The notes under the pieces are model-generated. The model worked only from the letters and a program-made list of their open reading frames with translations. It was not told the DNA's origin and ran no database searches. A stretch of 64,000 bases of DNA, taken from positions 62,001 to 126,000 of the forward strand of contig JAIEPW010000015.1 in the NCBI GenBank assembly GCA_019748195.1, written 5' to 3'. Shown here one piece after another: positions 33,444 to 42,649 of the stretch. This stretch comes from Bryobacteraceae bacterium (GTDB lineage: Bacteria > Acidobacteriota > Terriglobia > Bryobacterales > Bryobacteraceae). Both the position numbers and the translations under genes were made by a program. Within the stretch, counting starts at the first letter, position 1, and each line of letters starts with the position of its first letter.

Positions 33444-35030
33444 ATGCACCGACTCTGGATCGCCCTCCTCGCCGCGACCCTGCTCGCCCAATCCCCTGCT
33501 CCATCCCCGGACTGGACGAAGGTGGAAGGAAAAGTCCTGAAGTCCATTAACCCCGAGGACATGGGCGCGGTCGGCATCCTGGCCCTGGGTGTTTCGCAAG
33601 GCGCGAAAATGACTCCGGAGCAGCAGGCCCTCTACCGCGCCGCGACCCAGGCCTCCGGCAAGCGCGACTTCGATACCGCCTACCGCCTCATCGCCCGATT
33701 CCTGCTCTCGATGGGCGGCGTGCCGCTTTCCGAGCACACCGAGGTGGCATCCTCCTTCGACCTGACGCTGCCGCGCGTGATCGTCACCCCCGGCGAGCCG
33801 TTCGAAGCGCGGCTGGAGCCGCTGTTCGCACTTCCAGCGCCGCCCTCCGGAACCTATCGCGCGGAGCTGAGCCTGGCGCCGCGCGGCGGTAAGGCGAAGA
33901 CGCTCGGCACGGAATCCATAAAGCAATTCCACGCCGTTTCCCGTCCCATCGAGACCCGCAAGCTGAAGCCCGGCGGATGGGAGGTCCGCTACCGCCTGCT
34001 CTCACCACAGGGCGAGGTGCTGATCGACGCCGCGCGCGGTTTCGTCGTAGCCCACAAGGGCGCCGGCCGGATTTCCACGCTGAAGGCGCAACTGGATTCC
34101 CTGCGCGGAACCGCGGGCGCGGACCGGACCGCGCTCGAATCGCTCGAATGGCTGGTGGACCGCCTGAACGAGGCGTCCGGCAGCTACGCCGCCGACATGC
34201 TCACCCGCGGTCACCCGATGCTGCTGCGCGCCCTGGGGCCGCACCTGGGCGGGGTGCGCACCGCCGCGCCCGCCATCGAAACCCCCGCGGAACTGCGCAA
34301 TCTGCTGGTGGCGGAGAAGCTCGCCCGCGCGCTCAAGGAGGGCGAAAATCCCTGGAAGGCGCTCTCCGGCGACATGCTTCTTGCCTATCGCAGCGAGGTG
34401 GACCAAAAACTACAACCCTTCCGCCTCTTCGTCCCGGAGCCTTTCGATCCCGCCCGCAAATACCCCTTGATCGTCACCCTGCACGGCGCTTCCGGCAACG
34501 AGAACACGCAGTTCGACGCGTATCGCGACCCGCGAAGCGGCCTTAGCGTCGCCACCACGCAGGCCCAGAGCCGCGGCTACATCGTGGCTTCACCCAACGG
34601 ACGCGGTCCCTTCGGCGGGTATCGCGGCAACTCCGAAAAGGATGTCCTGGACGTGCTGGATCGCGTGCGCGCGGTGTATCCGATCGAGGATCGCCACACT
34701 TTCCTTATGGGCCATTCCATGGGCGCGGGCGGGACCTGGGCCATCGGCTTCAAGTACCCCGCGAAATGGGCGGCGCTGGCCCCGATCGCCGGCGCGATGA
34801 CCTCGGCGGAAGCGCTGAAAGCCGCGCCCGAAATGCCCGTCTTCTTCGCCCAGGGCGCCAGGGACACCATCGCGCAGCCCGCCGGCGCGCGGCGGCTGGC
34901 CGACGCCGCGAAACCAATTCTCAAGAATTTCGAGTACCGCGAGTACCCCGCCGGCGACCACGTCAGCATCATGGTGACCGCCGTCCCGGATGTGTACGAC
35001 TTCTTTGACCGCATCCGGAAATCGAAGTAA
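33444..35030 (+). CDS. Exported alpha/beta hydrolase (prolyl-oligopeptidase/PHB-depolymerase-like)
   Basis: A 528-residue protein with a signal peptide (MHRLWIALLAATLLAQ). The first 300 residues form a beta-rich and helical region of unknown type; the last 190 form an alpha/beta hydrolase with YPLIVTLHGASGNE (oxyanion strand), the nucleophile elbow GHSMGAGG and a late His in YPAGDHVSI. Similar to the S9-like/feruloyl-esterase-type hydrolases of soil Acidobacteriota. Periplasmic; substrate open. Confidence 0.87.
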   Translation: MHRLWIALLAATLLAQSPAPSPDWTKVEGKVLKSINPEDMGAVGILALGVSQGAKMTPEQQALYRAATQASGKRDFDTAYRLIARFLLSMGGVPLSEHTEVASSFDLTLPRVIVTPGEPFEARLEPLFALPAPPSGTYRAELSLAPRGGKAKTLGTESIKQFHAVSRPIETRKLKPGGWEVRYRLLSPQGEVLIDAARGFVVAHKGAGRISTLKAQLDSLRGTAGADRTALESLEWLVDRLNEASGSYAADMLTRGHPMLLRALGPHLGGVRTAAPAIETPAELRNLLVAEKLARALKEGENPWKALSGDMLLAYRSEVDQKLQPFRLFVPEPFDPARKYPLIVTLHGASGNENTQFDAYRDPRSGLSVATTQAQSRGYIVASPNGRGPFGGYRGNSEKDVLDVLDRVRAVYPIEDRHTFLMGHSMGAGGTWAIGFKYPAKWAALAPIAGAMTSAEALKAAPEMPVFFAQGARDTIAQPAGARRLADAAKPILKNFEYREYPAGDHVSIMVTAVPDVYDFFDRIRKSK

Positions 35031-35038
35031 AGCGGCGC

Positions 35039-35044
35039 TACACT
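35039..35044 (+). promoter_or_regulatory. -10-like hexamer of fabI
   Basis: TACACT, nine bases before ATG 35054, giving a predicted leader of only two or three bases. No -35 match seen. Confidence 0.35.
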
Positions 35045-35053
35045 ATTAGATTC

Positions 35054-35821
35054 ATGCCCAATCTGCTGGAAGGAAAAACAGCGGTAATCCTCGGGATCGC
35101 CAACAAGTGGAGCCTCGCCTACGCCATCGGGCAGGCGTTCCGGCGGGAGGGCGCGAACCTGCTGCTGACCTATCAGGGCGAGCGTCTGCGGAAGTCGGTG
35201 GAGGAACTCGGCGGCGAGCTCGGCGCGTCGAAGGTGTTCTCCTGCGATGTCACCCAGCCCGCCGATCTCGAACAGCTCACCGGCGTCTGCCGGGAAGCCG
35301 GCGGCGTCGATAGCGTGGTCCATTCCATCGCCTTCGCCAATCGCGAGGACCTGGCGCGACCGTTTGTCGAGACGTCGCGCGAAGGCTTCCTGACCGCCCA
35401 GGAGATCAGCGCGTTTTCCCTGGTCGCGGTGGCGCGAGCCTGCGCCCCGGCCATGACCCGCGGCGGCTCCATGATGACTTTGTCCTATCTGGGCGCGGTC
35501 CGCGTGATCCCGAACTACAACGTGATGGGCGTCGCCAAAGCCGCGCTGGAAGCCAGCGTCCGCTACCTCTCCAGCGATCTGGGGCCGCAAAACATCCGCG
35601 TGAACGCGATCTCCGCTGGACCCGTCAAGACCGCCGCCGCCCGCGGCATCAAGGATTTCTCCAAGGTGCTGGAGGGCGTTGCTTCCCATTCGCCCCTGCG
35701 CCGCAATACGGATCCGGCGGAAGTGGCCGATACCGCCGTGTTCCTCGCCAGCGAGCTCGGCCGGGGCGTCACGGGCAACGTCTTGTACGTCGACGCCGGA
35801 TTTCACATCATGGGTTTGTAG
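35054..35821 (+). CDS. fabI: Enoyl-[acyl-carrier-protein] reductase (NADH)
   Basis: A 255-residue FabI. The divergent glycine motif GIANKWSLAYAIG, the active-site pair Y145 and Y155, and K162 (Y-x6-K) are all present, as is the family end region NVLYVDAGFHIMG. It catalyses the last reduction of each fatty-acid elongation cycle in the cytoplasm and is the target of triclosan-type inhibitors. The next gene starts at the base after its stop, so the two are co-transcribed. Confidence 0.96.
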   Translation: MPNLLEGKTAVILGIANKWSLAYAIGQAFRREGANLLLTYQGERLRKSVEELGGELGASKVFSCDVTQPADLEQLTGVCREAGGVDSVVHSIAFANREDLARPFVETSREGFLTAQEISAFSLVAVARACAPAMTRGGSMMTLSYLGAVRVIPNYNVMGVAKAALEASVRYLSSDLGPQNIRVNAISAGPVKTAAARGIKDFSKVLEGVASHSPLRRNTDPAEVADTAVFLASELGRGVTGNVLYVDAGFHIMGL

Positions 35822-36547
35822 ATGTACTCCGCTGTTTCTCTCCTTCTGTTTGCCGCGGCTTCGTATCCGCCGCCCGAATTTCACACTCCCACGCCCTTGC
35901 CGGGCGGCGACATCCTGGTCGTCGGATTCATGCACGGCTGGGAGCGCGACTTCAACCCGGTCCGCGCCGTCTCCAAGGTCGCCGTCAACCTTCGCAACCG
36001 CGCTCTCCCCAAGGTTCACGTCGAGACTGCCGCGAATCGCAACCGCAAGCTGGTGCGCGAATTGATTCTCAAGTCACTGGACAGCGATGGCAGCGGCGCG
36101 GTAAATCCGGAGGAAGCCGGGCGGGCTCGGATCGTGATTTACGGGTTCAGCAAGGGCGGATCCGCCACCGTGCAATTGGCCCGCGAACTGCAAGCGCTCG
36201 GGATTCCAGTCCTGCTTACGGTGCAGGTGGATAGCTGGGGCCGCAAGGACTCGGTGATTCCGTCCAACGTGCAGCGCGCGGTTAACTTCTTTCAATCCTC
36301 CTGGCCGGTGCGCGGCGTGCAACGGATTCGCGCCGAAAATCCACGGAAAACCGAGATCCTGGGCAACCACAAGCTGTCCTATCGAAACTCGAGCATCGAA
36401 CTCCCGCCGGACCGCTACGACCACTGGCAGCGGCATTGGTACCGCCCTCACGCGACCATCGACGCCGACGCCGCGCTTTGGACCCGGATCGAAAACCTGA
36501 TCCTGGACACCGTTCGGCCGCTTTGTTGCCTTGCCAAGGCGGAGTGA
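35822..36547 (+). CDS. Lipase-like alpha/beta hydrolase, exported
   Basis: A 241-residue protein with a short hydrophobic start (MYSAVSLLLFAAAS), a nucleophile-like elbow YGFSKGGSA (G-F-S-K-G) and HGWERD early, which could be the oxyanion region. Between these lies DSDGSGAVNPEE, a good EF-hand loop, an unusual place for one. Several His residues near the end (DHWQRHWYRPH) could supply the catalytic His. ATG directly abuts the fabI stop. The hydrolase fold is probable; substrate unknown. Confidence 0.75.
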   Translation: MYSAVSLLLFAAASYPPPEFHTPTPLPGGDILVVGFMHGWERDFNPVRAVSKVAVNLRNRALPKVHVETAANRNRKLVRELILKSLDSDGSGAVNPEEAGRARIVIYGFSKGGSATVQLARELQALGIPVLLTVQVDSWGRKDSVIPSNVQRAVNFFQSSWPVRGVQRIRAENPRKTEILGNHKLSYRNSSIELPPDRYDHWQRHWYRPHATIDADAALWTRIENLILDTVRPLCCLAKAE

Positions 36548-36576
36548 TTCGATTTACATTGTTCCAGGAGAATACG

Positions 36577-37140
36577 ATGGCTTTCTGCCCAAACTGCGGT
36601 GCTCCGGTTCAGGGAAAATTCTGCGCGAAATGCGGCGCCACGATCGCCGCGGCGCCTCCGGGAGGCAATCCAGCGCCGCCACCTTCCGGCGGAAGCCAGT
36701 TCGGCCCCGCGCCGGGCACGTTTGACCGCGGCCCCGGCGACTTCGGCGGGCAGCAGGGTTACGCGCCGCCTCCCCCCCACTCCGCACCGGCGGGCGGGTT
36801 GCAGAACAATGTCGCCAACGCCCTTTGCTACCTGCTGGGCGTCATCACCGGGATCCTGTTCCTGGTGCTGGAACCGTACAGCAAGAACAAGCTGACCCGT
36901 TTCCATGCCTTCCAGGCGATCTTCTTCAGCGTCGGAATGGTGGTGCTGTCCATCGTCCTGACGGTGGTGGGCACCATCATCGCGATGGTACCGGTGGTCG
37001 GGTGGATGATTTCGCTGCTGCTCACCCTGGTCCTGTGGCTGGGGTCGATCTTCCTGTGGCTGTTCCTGATGTGGAAAGCCTACAACAACGAGAAATTCGT
37101 GCTGCCGATTGTCGGCCCCATCGCCGAAAAGCAGGCCTGA
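36577..37140 (+). CDS. Zinc-ribbon membrane protein (DUF4870-like)
   Basis: A 187-residue protein: N-terminal zinc ribbon (FCPNCGAPVQGKFCAKCG), a Pro/Gly-rich linker of about 50 residues, then three hydrophobic segments beginning NVANALCYLLGVITGILFLV, with PYSKNKLTRFHAFQA between the first two. That membrane part resembles the DUF4870/TIC20-like family. ATG 36577 follows a CCAGGAG site. Probably inner membrane with the ribbon in the cytoplasm; role unknown. Confidence 0.87.
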   Translation: MAFCPNCGAPVQGKFCAKCGATIAAAPPGGNPAPPPSGGSQFGPAPGTFDRGPGDFGGQQGYAPPPPHSAPAGGLQNNVANALCYLLGVITGILFLVLEPYSKNKLTRFHAFQAIFFSVGMVVLSIVLTVVGTIIAMVPVVGWMISLLLTLVLWLGSIFLWLFLMWKAYNNEKFVLPIVGPIAEKQA

Positions 37141-37177
37141 TCTGCATCCGCGCCGCCCCGGCCGGCGTCCAACACTC

Positions 37178-38194
37178 GTGATTCGCCACTGCCTTGTTCT
37201 GCTGGGGCTCGCGCTTCTGGTGCGCCAGCCCGCCCCGGCCCAGGCCCCCAAGGTCGGGATCATCAGCTTCTACGGCAACCGCAAGGTTTCCGAGAAGGAC
37301 TTGCGCCGCGCCATCGGGATCTCCGAGGGGATGCCGCTTACGATCGGAAAGGGCGCGATGGAAGACCAGATCGACAAAATGAAGGAGGTGGTGGACACGC
37401 AGGTCACTGTGGTGTGCTGCGCCGAAAGCCAACTGATCCTCTACGTGGGAATCGAGGAGCGCGGCGCGCCGCGCTTTGACTACCGCCCCAACCCCACCGG
37501 CGATATCCGCCTGCCGGCCGAGTTGGTCGACCTCTACGGCCAGGTGATGGCCGGGTACGAGCGAGCCGCGCGCTCCGGCTCCTCCGGCGAGGACCTGACC
37601 GCCGGGCATGCGCTGGCCGCCGACCCCGGCGTCCGCGCCGCGCAGCAGCGGATGCTTGCCTACTCCCGCGACACTCGCGACGTGATCCGTGAAGCGCTGA
37701 ATAGCTCCGCCGACCCGGAGCATCGCGCCATGGCCGCCTGGGCCATCGGCTACCTGGGCGATAAAGCGGAGGCGGCTCGCGAGCTTGCGCTAGCGGTGAA
37801 GGATGCCTACGCCCCGGTCCGCAACAACGCGATCCGCTCCCTGAACGCGATCGCGGTGTATAGCAAGCTGAATCCCCAGGCGGGCGTGCGCATCTCCGCC
37901 ACCTGGCTGGTGGAGATGCTGAACTCGCTGGTATGGACGGATCGCAACAAAGCCTCCCTGGCGCTGCTGCAGCTCAGCGAATCCCGCGAGCCGCTGCTCC
38001 TGGAGCAACTGCGCGAACGGGCGCTGCCCGCGCTGCTGGAAATGGCGAAGTGGAAACACTTGCCGCACGCACTCCCCGCTTACTTCCTGGTGGGTCGCCT
38101 GGCCGGTGTTCCCGAGCCTGAGATCGAGCGGAGCTGGGCGGAAGGTGATCGTGAGAAAACGCTGGCCGCCTGGATGAAAAAGAAGCGCTCCTAG
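37178..38194 (+). CDS. Exported protein with one POTRA-like domain and HEAT-like repeats
   Basis: A 338-residue protein starting with GTG at 37178, with a signal peptide (LVLLGLALLVRQPAPAQ). Residues about 28-105 resemble a single POTRA domain (ISFYGNRKVSEKDLRRAIGI), and about 165-330 are helical HEAT-like repeats (MAAWAIGYLGDKAEAARELA). No barrel follows, so it is not BamA/TamA; it may be a periplasmic adaptor. It overlaps the GDPD gene by four bases, tail to tail. Confidence 0.8.
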   Translation: MIRHCLVLLGLALLVRQPAPAQAPKVGIISFYGNRKVSEKDLRRAIGISEGMPLTIGKGAMEDQIDKMKEVVDTQVTVVCCAESQLILYVGIEERGAPRFDYRPNPTGDIRLPAELVDLYGQVMAGYERAARSGSSGEDLTAGHALAADPGVRAAQQRMLAYSRDTRDVIREALNSSADPEHRAMAAWAIGYLGDKAEAARELALAVKDAYAPVRNNAIRSLNAIAVYSKLNPQAGVRISATWLVEMLNSLVWTDRNKASLALLQLSESREPLLLEQLRERALPALLEMAKWKHLPHALPAYFLVGRLAGVPEPEIERSWAEGDREKTLAAWMKKKRS

Positions 38195-39015
38195 CGCAGG
38201 CCCTTGGCCTTCAGGTGCGCGATCAGCTCCGCCGGATCGTCGGTGATGATCGCATCCACGCCGGCGGCGATCAACTTGTCCCACTGCTCAGGCTTGTTGG
38301 CGGTCCACGGAACCACCGGAATGCCCGCGGCGTGAGCCTTCTCCACGCGTCCCTTGTTCACCAGTCGCCAAACCGGCGAGATCATGTCCGCTTCCGCTTC
38401 GCGCGTCAGCGCTACGAAATCCTTGGGCATACCCGCATACAGCGCCGCCCGCTTCACCTCCGGAGCCAGCTTGCGCATCGCTTTCAGCGTGCGGAAGTCG
38501 AACGATTGCAGGATCACGCGATTCTCCAGCTTGTGCTTACGGATCACTTCCAGCACCAGCCGCGCGAACTCCTCCGGCTCCGGCGATTCGCCCGCCTTGT
38601 CCGACATTTTGGTTTCGATGTTGAACCGGAAGGCGCCCTTCGGCGCCAGCGCGAACACTTCCTCTAACGTCGGCATGCGCGTTCCCGATACCGTTTTTTG
38701 CTTGGGGTAGCCGGGATTCCGCGCCGCCCCGCAATCCCACTCGCGGACCTCCGCCAGCGTCATCTGGCGGATTACGCCCTTTTCCTTCGGTCCGGTGCAA
38801 ATCGGCGCGTGCATCACCGGATCGTGCGACACCACGACTACGTTGTCGCGGGTCACCTGCATGTCCAGCTCGAGCACGTCGACCCCCGCCTCGATCGCGT
38901 ACTCGAACGCCGGCATCGTGTTCTCCGGCATCACGGCGCGGGCGCCGCGATGCCCGTGCACCTCTACCTTCGCGGACGCCGCCATCACGAACACCGCCAG
39001 AAGTAAGATTCTCAT
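38191..39015 (-). CDS. Glycerophosphodiester phosphodiesterase, exported
   Basis: A 274-residue protein with a signal peptide (MRILLLAVFVMAASA) and a GDPD barrel: HGHRGARAVMPENTMPAF (catalytic His, Arg, Glu, Asn), DVLELDMQVTRDN (metal Glu/Asp), SHDP (second His), and INIETK-like FNIETKM. It releases alcohols from glycerophosphodiesters in the periplasm. ATG 39015 is chosen for the signal peptide; a longer frame upstream has no family similarity. Confidence 0.93.
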   Translation of the reverse strand: MRILLLAVFVMAASAKVEVHGHRGARAVMPENTMPAFEYAIEAGVDVLELDMQVTRDNVVVVSHDPVMHAPICTGPKEKGVIRQMTLAEVREWDCGAARNPGYPKQKTVSGTRMPTLEEVFALAPKGAFRFNIETKMSDKAGESPEPEEFARLVLEVIRKHKLENRVILQSFDFRTLKAMRKLAPEVKRAALYAGMPKDFVALTREAEADMISPVWRLVNKGRVEKAHAAGIPVVPWTANKPEQWDKLIAAGVDAIITDDPAELIAHLKAKGLR

Positions 39016-39056
39016 TGGGTTTGATTCCAGATTAGCGCGCCCGCTTTTCGATCGGG

Positions 39057-41270
39057 TTACGCCTTCCGGACTTCGTTGCGCAACGCATCCACCACCTGAT
39101 CCCGCTTGCCCGCCTTTAACTCCTCTTCCAGGCGCCGCAAGGCCACCCCCACGACATCGCGGTGATGCAGCTTCGACCCCAGGCCGTCGGCCTCGCTCAA
39201 CTCCAGCCAGAGATCGTGGACGCGCTCCACATCCTCCGGCCACAGCCGCGGCGGATGGGGACCCAGGTTCACGAAGATGGACGCCCGGTCCGGCGCGATC
39301 ACCTCCAGGGAAAACGCATGCCTCGGCTCCGGCAGCCGCTCCCAGGCGAGCCCGATCCGCCTCGCCAGCTCCTCGGAGGACATCCTCGCCGACACCCCCG
39401 AGACCAGGCGCGATGCCTGCAGCCGGTTGGCCGCCAGCACCATCGCGTCGAACGGATTCACGCCCGGCACCACCAGCAGTTCCACCGGCTTGCCCTGCTT
39501 CTCGGCGAGCTCCACCACGTGGCTGAACAATTGCTTCTCGTAGTCGCTGAAAATCTGCGCCTTGGACAGATCGTATTCGCCGGCGCCGGCCGACACCTGC
39601 CGCACCGTCATCACCACGATGTCATGGCGGCGCAGGTTGGTTTTCTCCAGCACCTTCTTCAGGTGATCCATGCGGTTGTAGTCTCGGACCGCCACCAGCA
39701 CGCACCCCGGCCTCGCATTCACCGCCTCGCAATTGATCTGCTCCTCGTGCTCCAGGTTGAACTCCTCCAGACCTTTGGCGTTCAGCTTCCGCTCCCTGCG
39801 GTTCAGGTACTCGGAAACCAGGAACAGCGCGAACAGCAGGATCGTGAACGAGACCCCGTACATGGTCGCGATCTTCTTCGAAAACAGGTTGGCGACCGCC
39901 ACCAGGAACAGCACCAGTGTGATCAGACCCAGGCCGACGGGAATCTCCGTCTTGCCGATGCGGAAATTCAGCGGGACCTTGTATTCCTGGTCGTGCCGCT
40001 GGAACCGCAGCGCGAGTACGCCCAGCGCTTTCAGCGAAAAGCTCCATACCACGCCGAACGCGTAGGCCTCGCCCAGCAGGTAGACGTCGCCCCGGCTTCC
40101 GATGATGGTGGCCACCTGCGCGATGGTGATCATGTTGATGATCCGGTACGTGGTCCCGAAGCGCTTCTGCGGCTTGCGGAACCAGGACAGCAGTACGCCG
40201 TCTTCCGCCACGCGATTCAAAACCCCGTTGGCGCCGATCAGCGAGGTGTTCACCGCGCCCGACAGGATCAGCACGCCCACGATCACCACGAACACGTGAA
40301 ACGCCAGCCGCAGCACCTCCGGACCCACCAGGTTCATCGACAGGCCGCCGATCAGGTTGTCGTAATACTGCGGGCGCACGTTGTCCGGAATGATCATCAC
40401 CGCGAACAGCGAGATCAGGCCCGTGGACAGCAGCGCGTAGGTGCAAACGATCAGCCCCGTGATCTTCAGGTTCTTCAGTTTCGGATACGCGATCTCGCGG
40501 TACACCTGCGCCAGCGTTTCGAACCCGCTCATCGCCAGCAGGGAGTGGCCGAAGCCCACCAGCATGATCACGAACGGAAGCTGGATCCAGAACGTGCCGG
40601 TCAGCCAGCCTGTCGCGTCCTCCGTGAAGCGGATGTTTTCAGGCGTCGGCGCCGGCGGCAACTGCCCGCCTCGCAGCAGCAGCGTCAGCAGGCACCAGGC
40701 CACCAGCAGCACCACCATGATCGTGGTCACCTGCATGATCCGCAGCGCCTTGCCGCTCGATTCGTGGATGCCCTTGATGTTCATCCACCAGAAGTAGAGG
40801 GTAACGGCGACGCCGAAGAACACGGCGAAATCGTTCGGCTCCACCAGCGGCGGACGGTGCCCCAACTCAAGAATCTCGTTGATCAGCCGTCCGAGGTACT
40901 GACCGGCGCTGACCACGCTGATGGGCCCGGTCAGAATGTAATCCACCACCAGCGCGGACACGGACAGCTTGGCCATGTTGGGGCCGATGGAATCGCGCAC
41001 CACCACGTACACCCCGCCCCGCACGAACATCGAGGAGCTTTCGGTGTACACGGCGCGGATCGCGAAGCCGAAGAACATCACCGAGAGCACGAACCACGGC
41101 GCGGCTTCGCCGATCGCCTTCTCGGCAATGCCTCCAACATAGAACATGGTGGAGCCCAGATCGCTGAGAACGATCGCTGCTCCGCGCCAGAAACTGATGA
41201 AGGAGAGCGCTACTGTCGTCGCGACAACTACTTTCGGCGACGACAACTTACTAGATGATTCTTCTGACAT
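39057..41270 (-). CDS. APC-superfamily amino-acid permease with cytoplasmic C-terminal domain
   Basis: A 737-residue protein. The first 500 residues hold about 12 membrane helices of the APC type (GGVYVVVRDSIG, AMSGFETLAQVYREIAYP). The last 240 residues are cytoplasmic and contain a region resembling a universal-stress-protein fold (CVLVAVRDYNRMDHLKKVL and VELLVVPGVNPFD). That tail may sense nucleotide or control transport. The divergent CCA gene starts 42 bases upstream, so their promoters overlap. Confidence 0.88.
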   Translation of the reverse strand: MSEESSSKLSSPKVVVATTVALSFISFWRGAAIVLSDLGSTMFYVGGIAEKAIGEAAPWFVLSVMFFGFAIRAVYTESSSMFVRGGVYVVVRDSIGPNMAKLSVSALVVDYILTGPISVVSAGQYLGRLINEILELGHRPPLVEPNDFAVFFGVAVTLYFWWMNIKGIHESSGKALRIMQVTTIMVVLLVAWCLLTLLLRGGQLPPAPTPENIRFTEDATGWLTGTFWIQLPFVIMLVGFGHSLLAMSGFETLAQVYREIAYPKLKNLKITGLIVCTYALLSTGLISLFAVMIIPDNVRPQYYDNLIGGLSMNLVGPEVLRLAFHVFVVIVGVLILSGAVNTSLIGANGVLNRVAEDGVLLSWFRKPQKRFGTTYRIINMITIAQVATIIGSRGDVYLLGEAYAFGVVWSFSLKALGVLALRFQRHDQEYKVPLNFRIGKTEIPVGLGLITLVLFLVAVANLFSKKIATMYGVSFTILLFALFLVSEYLNRRERKLNAKGLEEFNLEHEEQINCEAVNARPGCVLVAVRDYNRMDHLKKVLEKTNLRRHDIVVMTVRQVSAGAGEYDLSKAQIFSDYEKQLFSHVVELAEKQGKPVELLVVPGVNPFDAMVLAANRLQASRLVSGVSARMSSEELARRIGLAWERLPEPRHAFSLEVIAPDRASIFVNLGPHPPRLWPEDVERVHDLWLELSEADGLGSKLHHRDVVGVALRRLEEELKAGKRDQVVDALRNEVRKA

Positions 41271-41312
41271 GGCATCCCACTCTGGGGTTCCAACCGACTA
41301 TTCTACGATCAA

Positions 41313-42638
41313 ATGGCCGATTCCCGCGCAGCGGAGCACGCGCGCAGCATCATCACAACCCTGCGCGAGGCCGGACATGCGGCTTTCCTGGTAGGCGGCT
41401 GCGTCCGCGACCTGGTGCTCGGCCGCGAGCCCTCCGATTACGATGTCGCCACCGCGGCCACCCCGGATCAGGTGCTCGCGCTGCTTCCGGGCGCGGTCCT
41501 GGTCGGCGCACATTTCGGGGTGGTCCTGGCGCCCTCCGCCACCGGAGAATCGGTGGAGGTCGCCACCTTCCGCAGCGATCACTCCTATCGCGACGGCCGC
41601 CATCCTTCCGCCGTTTCCTTCGAAACCGACCCGCGCCAGGATGTCCTGCGGCGCGACTTCACCATCAACGCGCTGCTGTTGGACCCCCAATCCGGCGAAG
41701 TGCTCGACTACACCGGCGGTCTGCGGGACCTGCGCGATGGAATCATCCGCGCCATCGGCGATCCCCGCAAGCGCTTCGAGGAAGATCACTTGCGCATGTT
41801 GCGCGCCGTGCGATTCGCCGCGCGCTTCGCGTACCGCATCGAGGACGCGACCTTCGCCGCCATCTCGGCGCTGCGGTCCCGCATCCACCGGATCTCCGCC
41901 GAGCGAATCCGTGAGGAACTCACCCGCATGCTCACCGAGGGGCGCCCCCGCCGCGCCTTCGAATTGCTGCACGACACCGGACTGCTTCAGGAACTTCTTC
42001 CCGAGATCGAAGCCATGCGCGGCGTCGAGCAGCCCCCCGAGTATCACCCCGAAGGCGACGTGTGGACCCATACCCTGCTGATGCTGGACGCGCTCGAACA
42101 TCCCTCGCCCGAGCTCGCCTGGGGCGCGCTCCTGCATGATTCCGGCAAGCCCCCAACGTTCCGGCGCGCCCCCGACCGCATCCGCTTCGACGGCCACGTG
42201 GAAGCGGGAGTCCGCGTCGCCCGCGGCATCCTTACCCGCCTGCGCTTCTCCCAGGAGCAGACCGATCGCGTCGAAGCGCTGGTCGCCAATCACATGCGCT
42301 TCATGGATGTCTCCCGCATGAAGGACAGCACGCTGAAGAAGTTCCTCCGCCTCCCCCATTTCGACGAACACCTGGCGCTGCACAAAGCCGATTGCCTCAG
42401 TTCGCATCGCGACCTCTCCTCCTACAACTTCGCCGTTGAGACGATTGCCCGGATGCCCCAGGAAGTCCTCCGGCCGCCTCGCCTGCTTTCCGGCGACGAT
42501 CTGATCGCGCTCGGCCTGGCGCCCGGACCCGCCTTCCGGCGGATCCTCGATGCCGTGGAGGACGCTCAGTTGGAAGGAACCATCGCGACTCGGGACGAGG
42601 CTCTCCGTCTGGCCCGAGCACTGCGTGAGATAGACTGA
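41313..42638 (+). CDS. cca: CCA tRNA nucleotidyltransferase / poly(A) polymerase family
   Basis: A 441-residue class II nucleotidyltransferase. The head has LVGGCVRDLVLGREPSDYDVAT with the metal-binding Asp pair, then RRDFTINALL and EDHLRMLRAVRFAARF (tRNA-binding neck). A C-terminal HD domain is present (WGALLHDSGKPPTF). It adds or repairs the 3' CCA of tRNA. Poly(A) polymerases of this family look alike, so A-only addition cannot be excluded. It is followed 11 bases later by the carboxylase gene. Confidence 0.92.
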   Translation: MADSRAAEHARSIITTLREAGHAAFLVGGCVRDLVLGREPSDYDVATAATPDQVLALLPGAVLVGAHFGVVLAPSATGESVEVATFRSDHSYRDGRHPSAVSFETDPRQDVLRRDFTINALLLDPQSGEVLDYTGGLRDLRDGIIRAIGDPRKRFEEDHLRMLRAVRFAARFAYRIEDATFAAISALRSRIHRISAERIREELTRMLTEGRPRRAFELLHDTGLLQELLPEIEAMRGVEQPPEYHPEGDVWTHTLLMLDALEHPSPELAWGALLHDSGKPPTFRRAPDRIRFDGHVEAGVRVARGILTRLRFSQEQTDRVEALVANHMRFMDVSRMKDSTLKKFLRLPHFDEHLALHKADCLSSHRDLSSYNFAVETIARMPQEVLRPPRLLSGDDLIALGLAPGPAFRRILDAVEDAQLEGTIATRDEALRLARALREID

Positions 42639-42649
42639 TTTTTCTCACC

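Noticed and set aside
39162-41258. A 698-codon plus-strand frame opposite the APC permease
   Set aside because: His/Gln/Arg-rich antisense product of a membrane-protein gene; no membrane segments or motifs.
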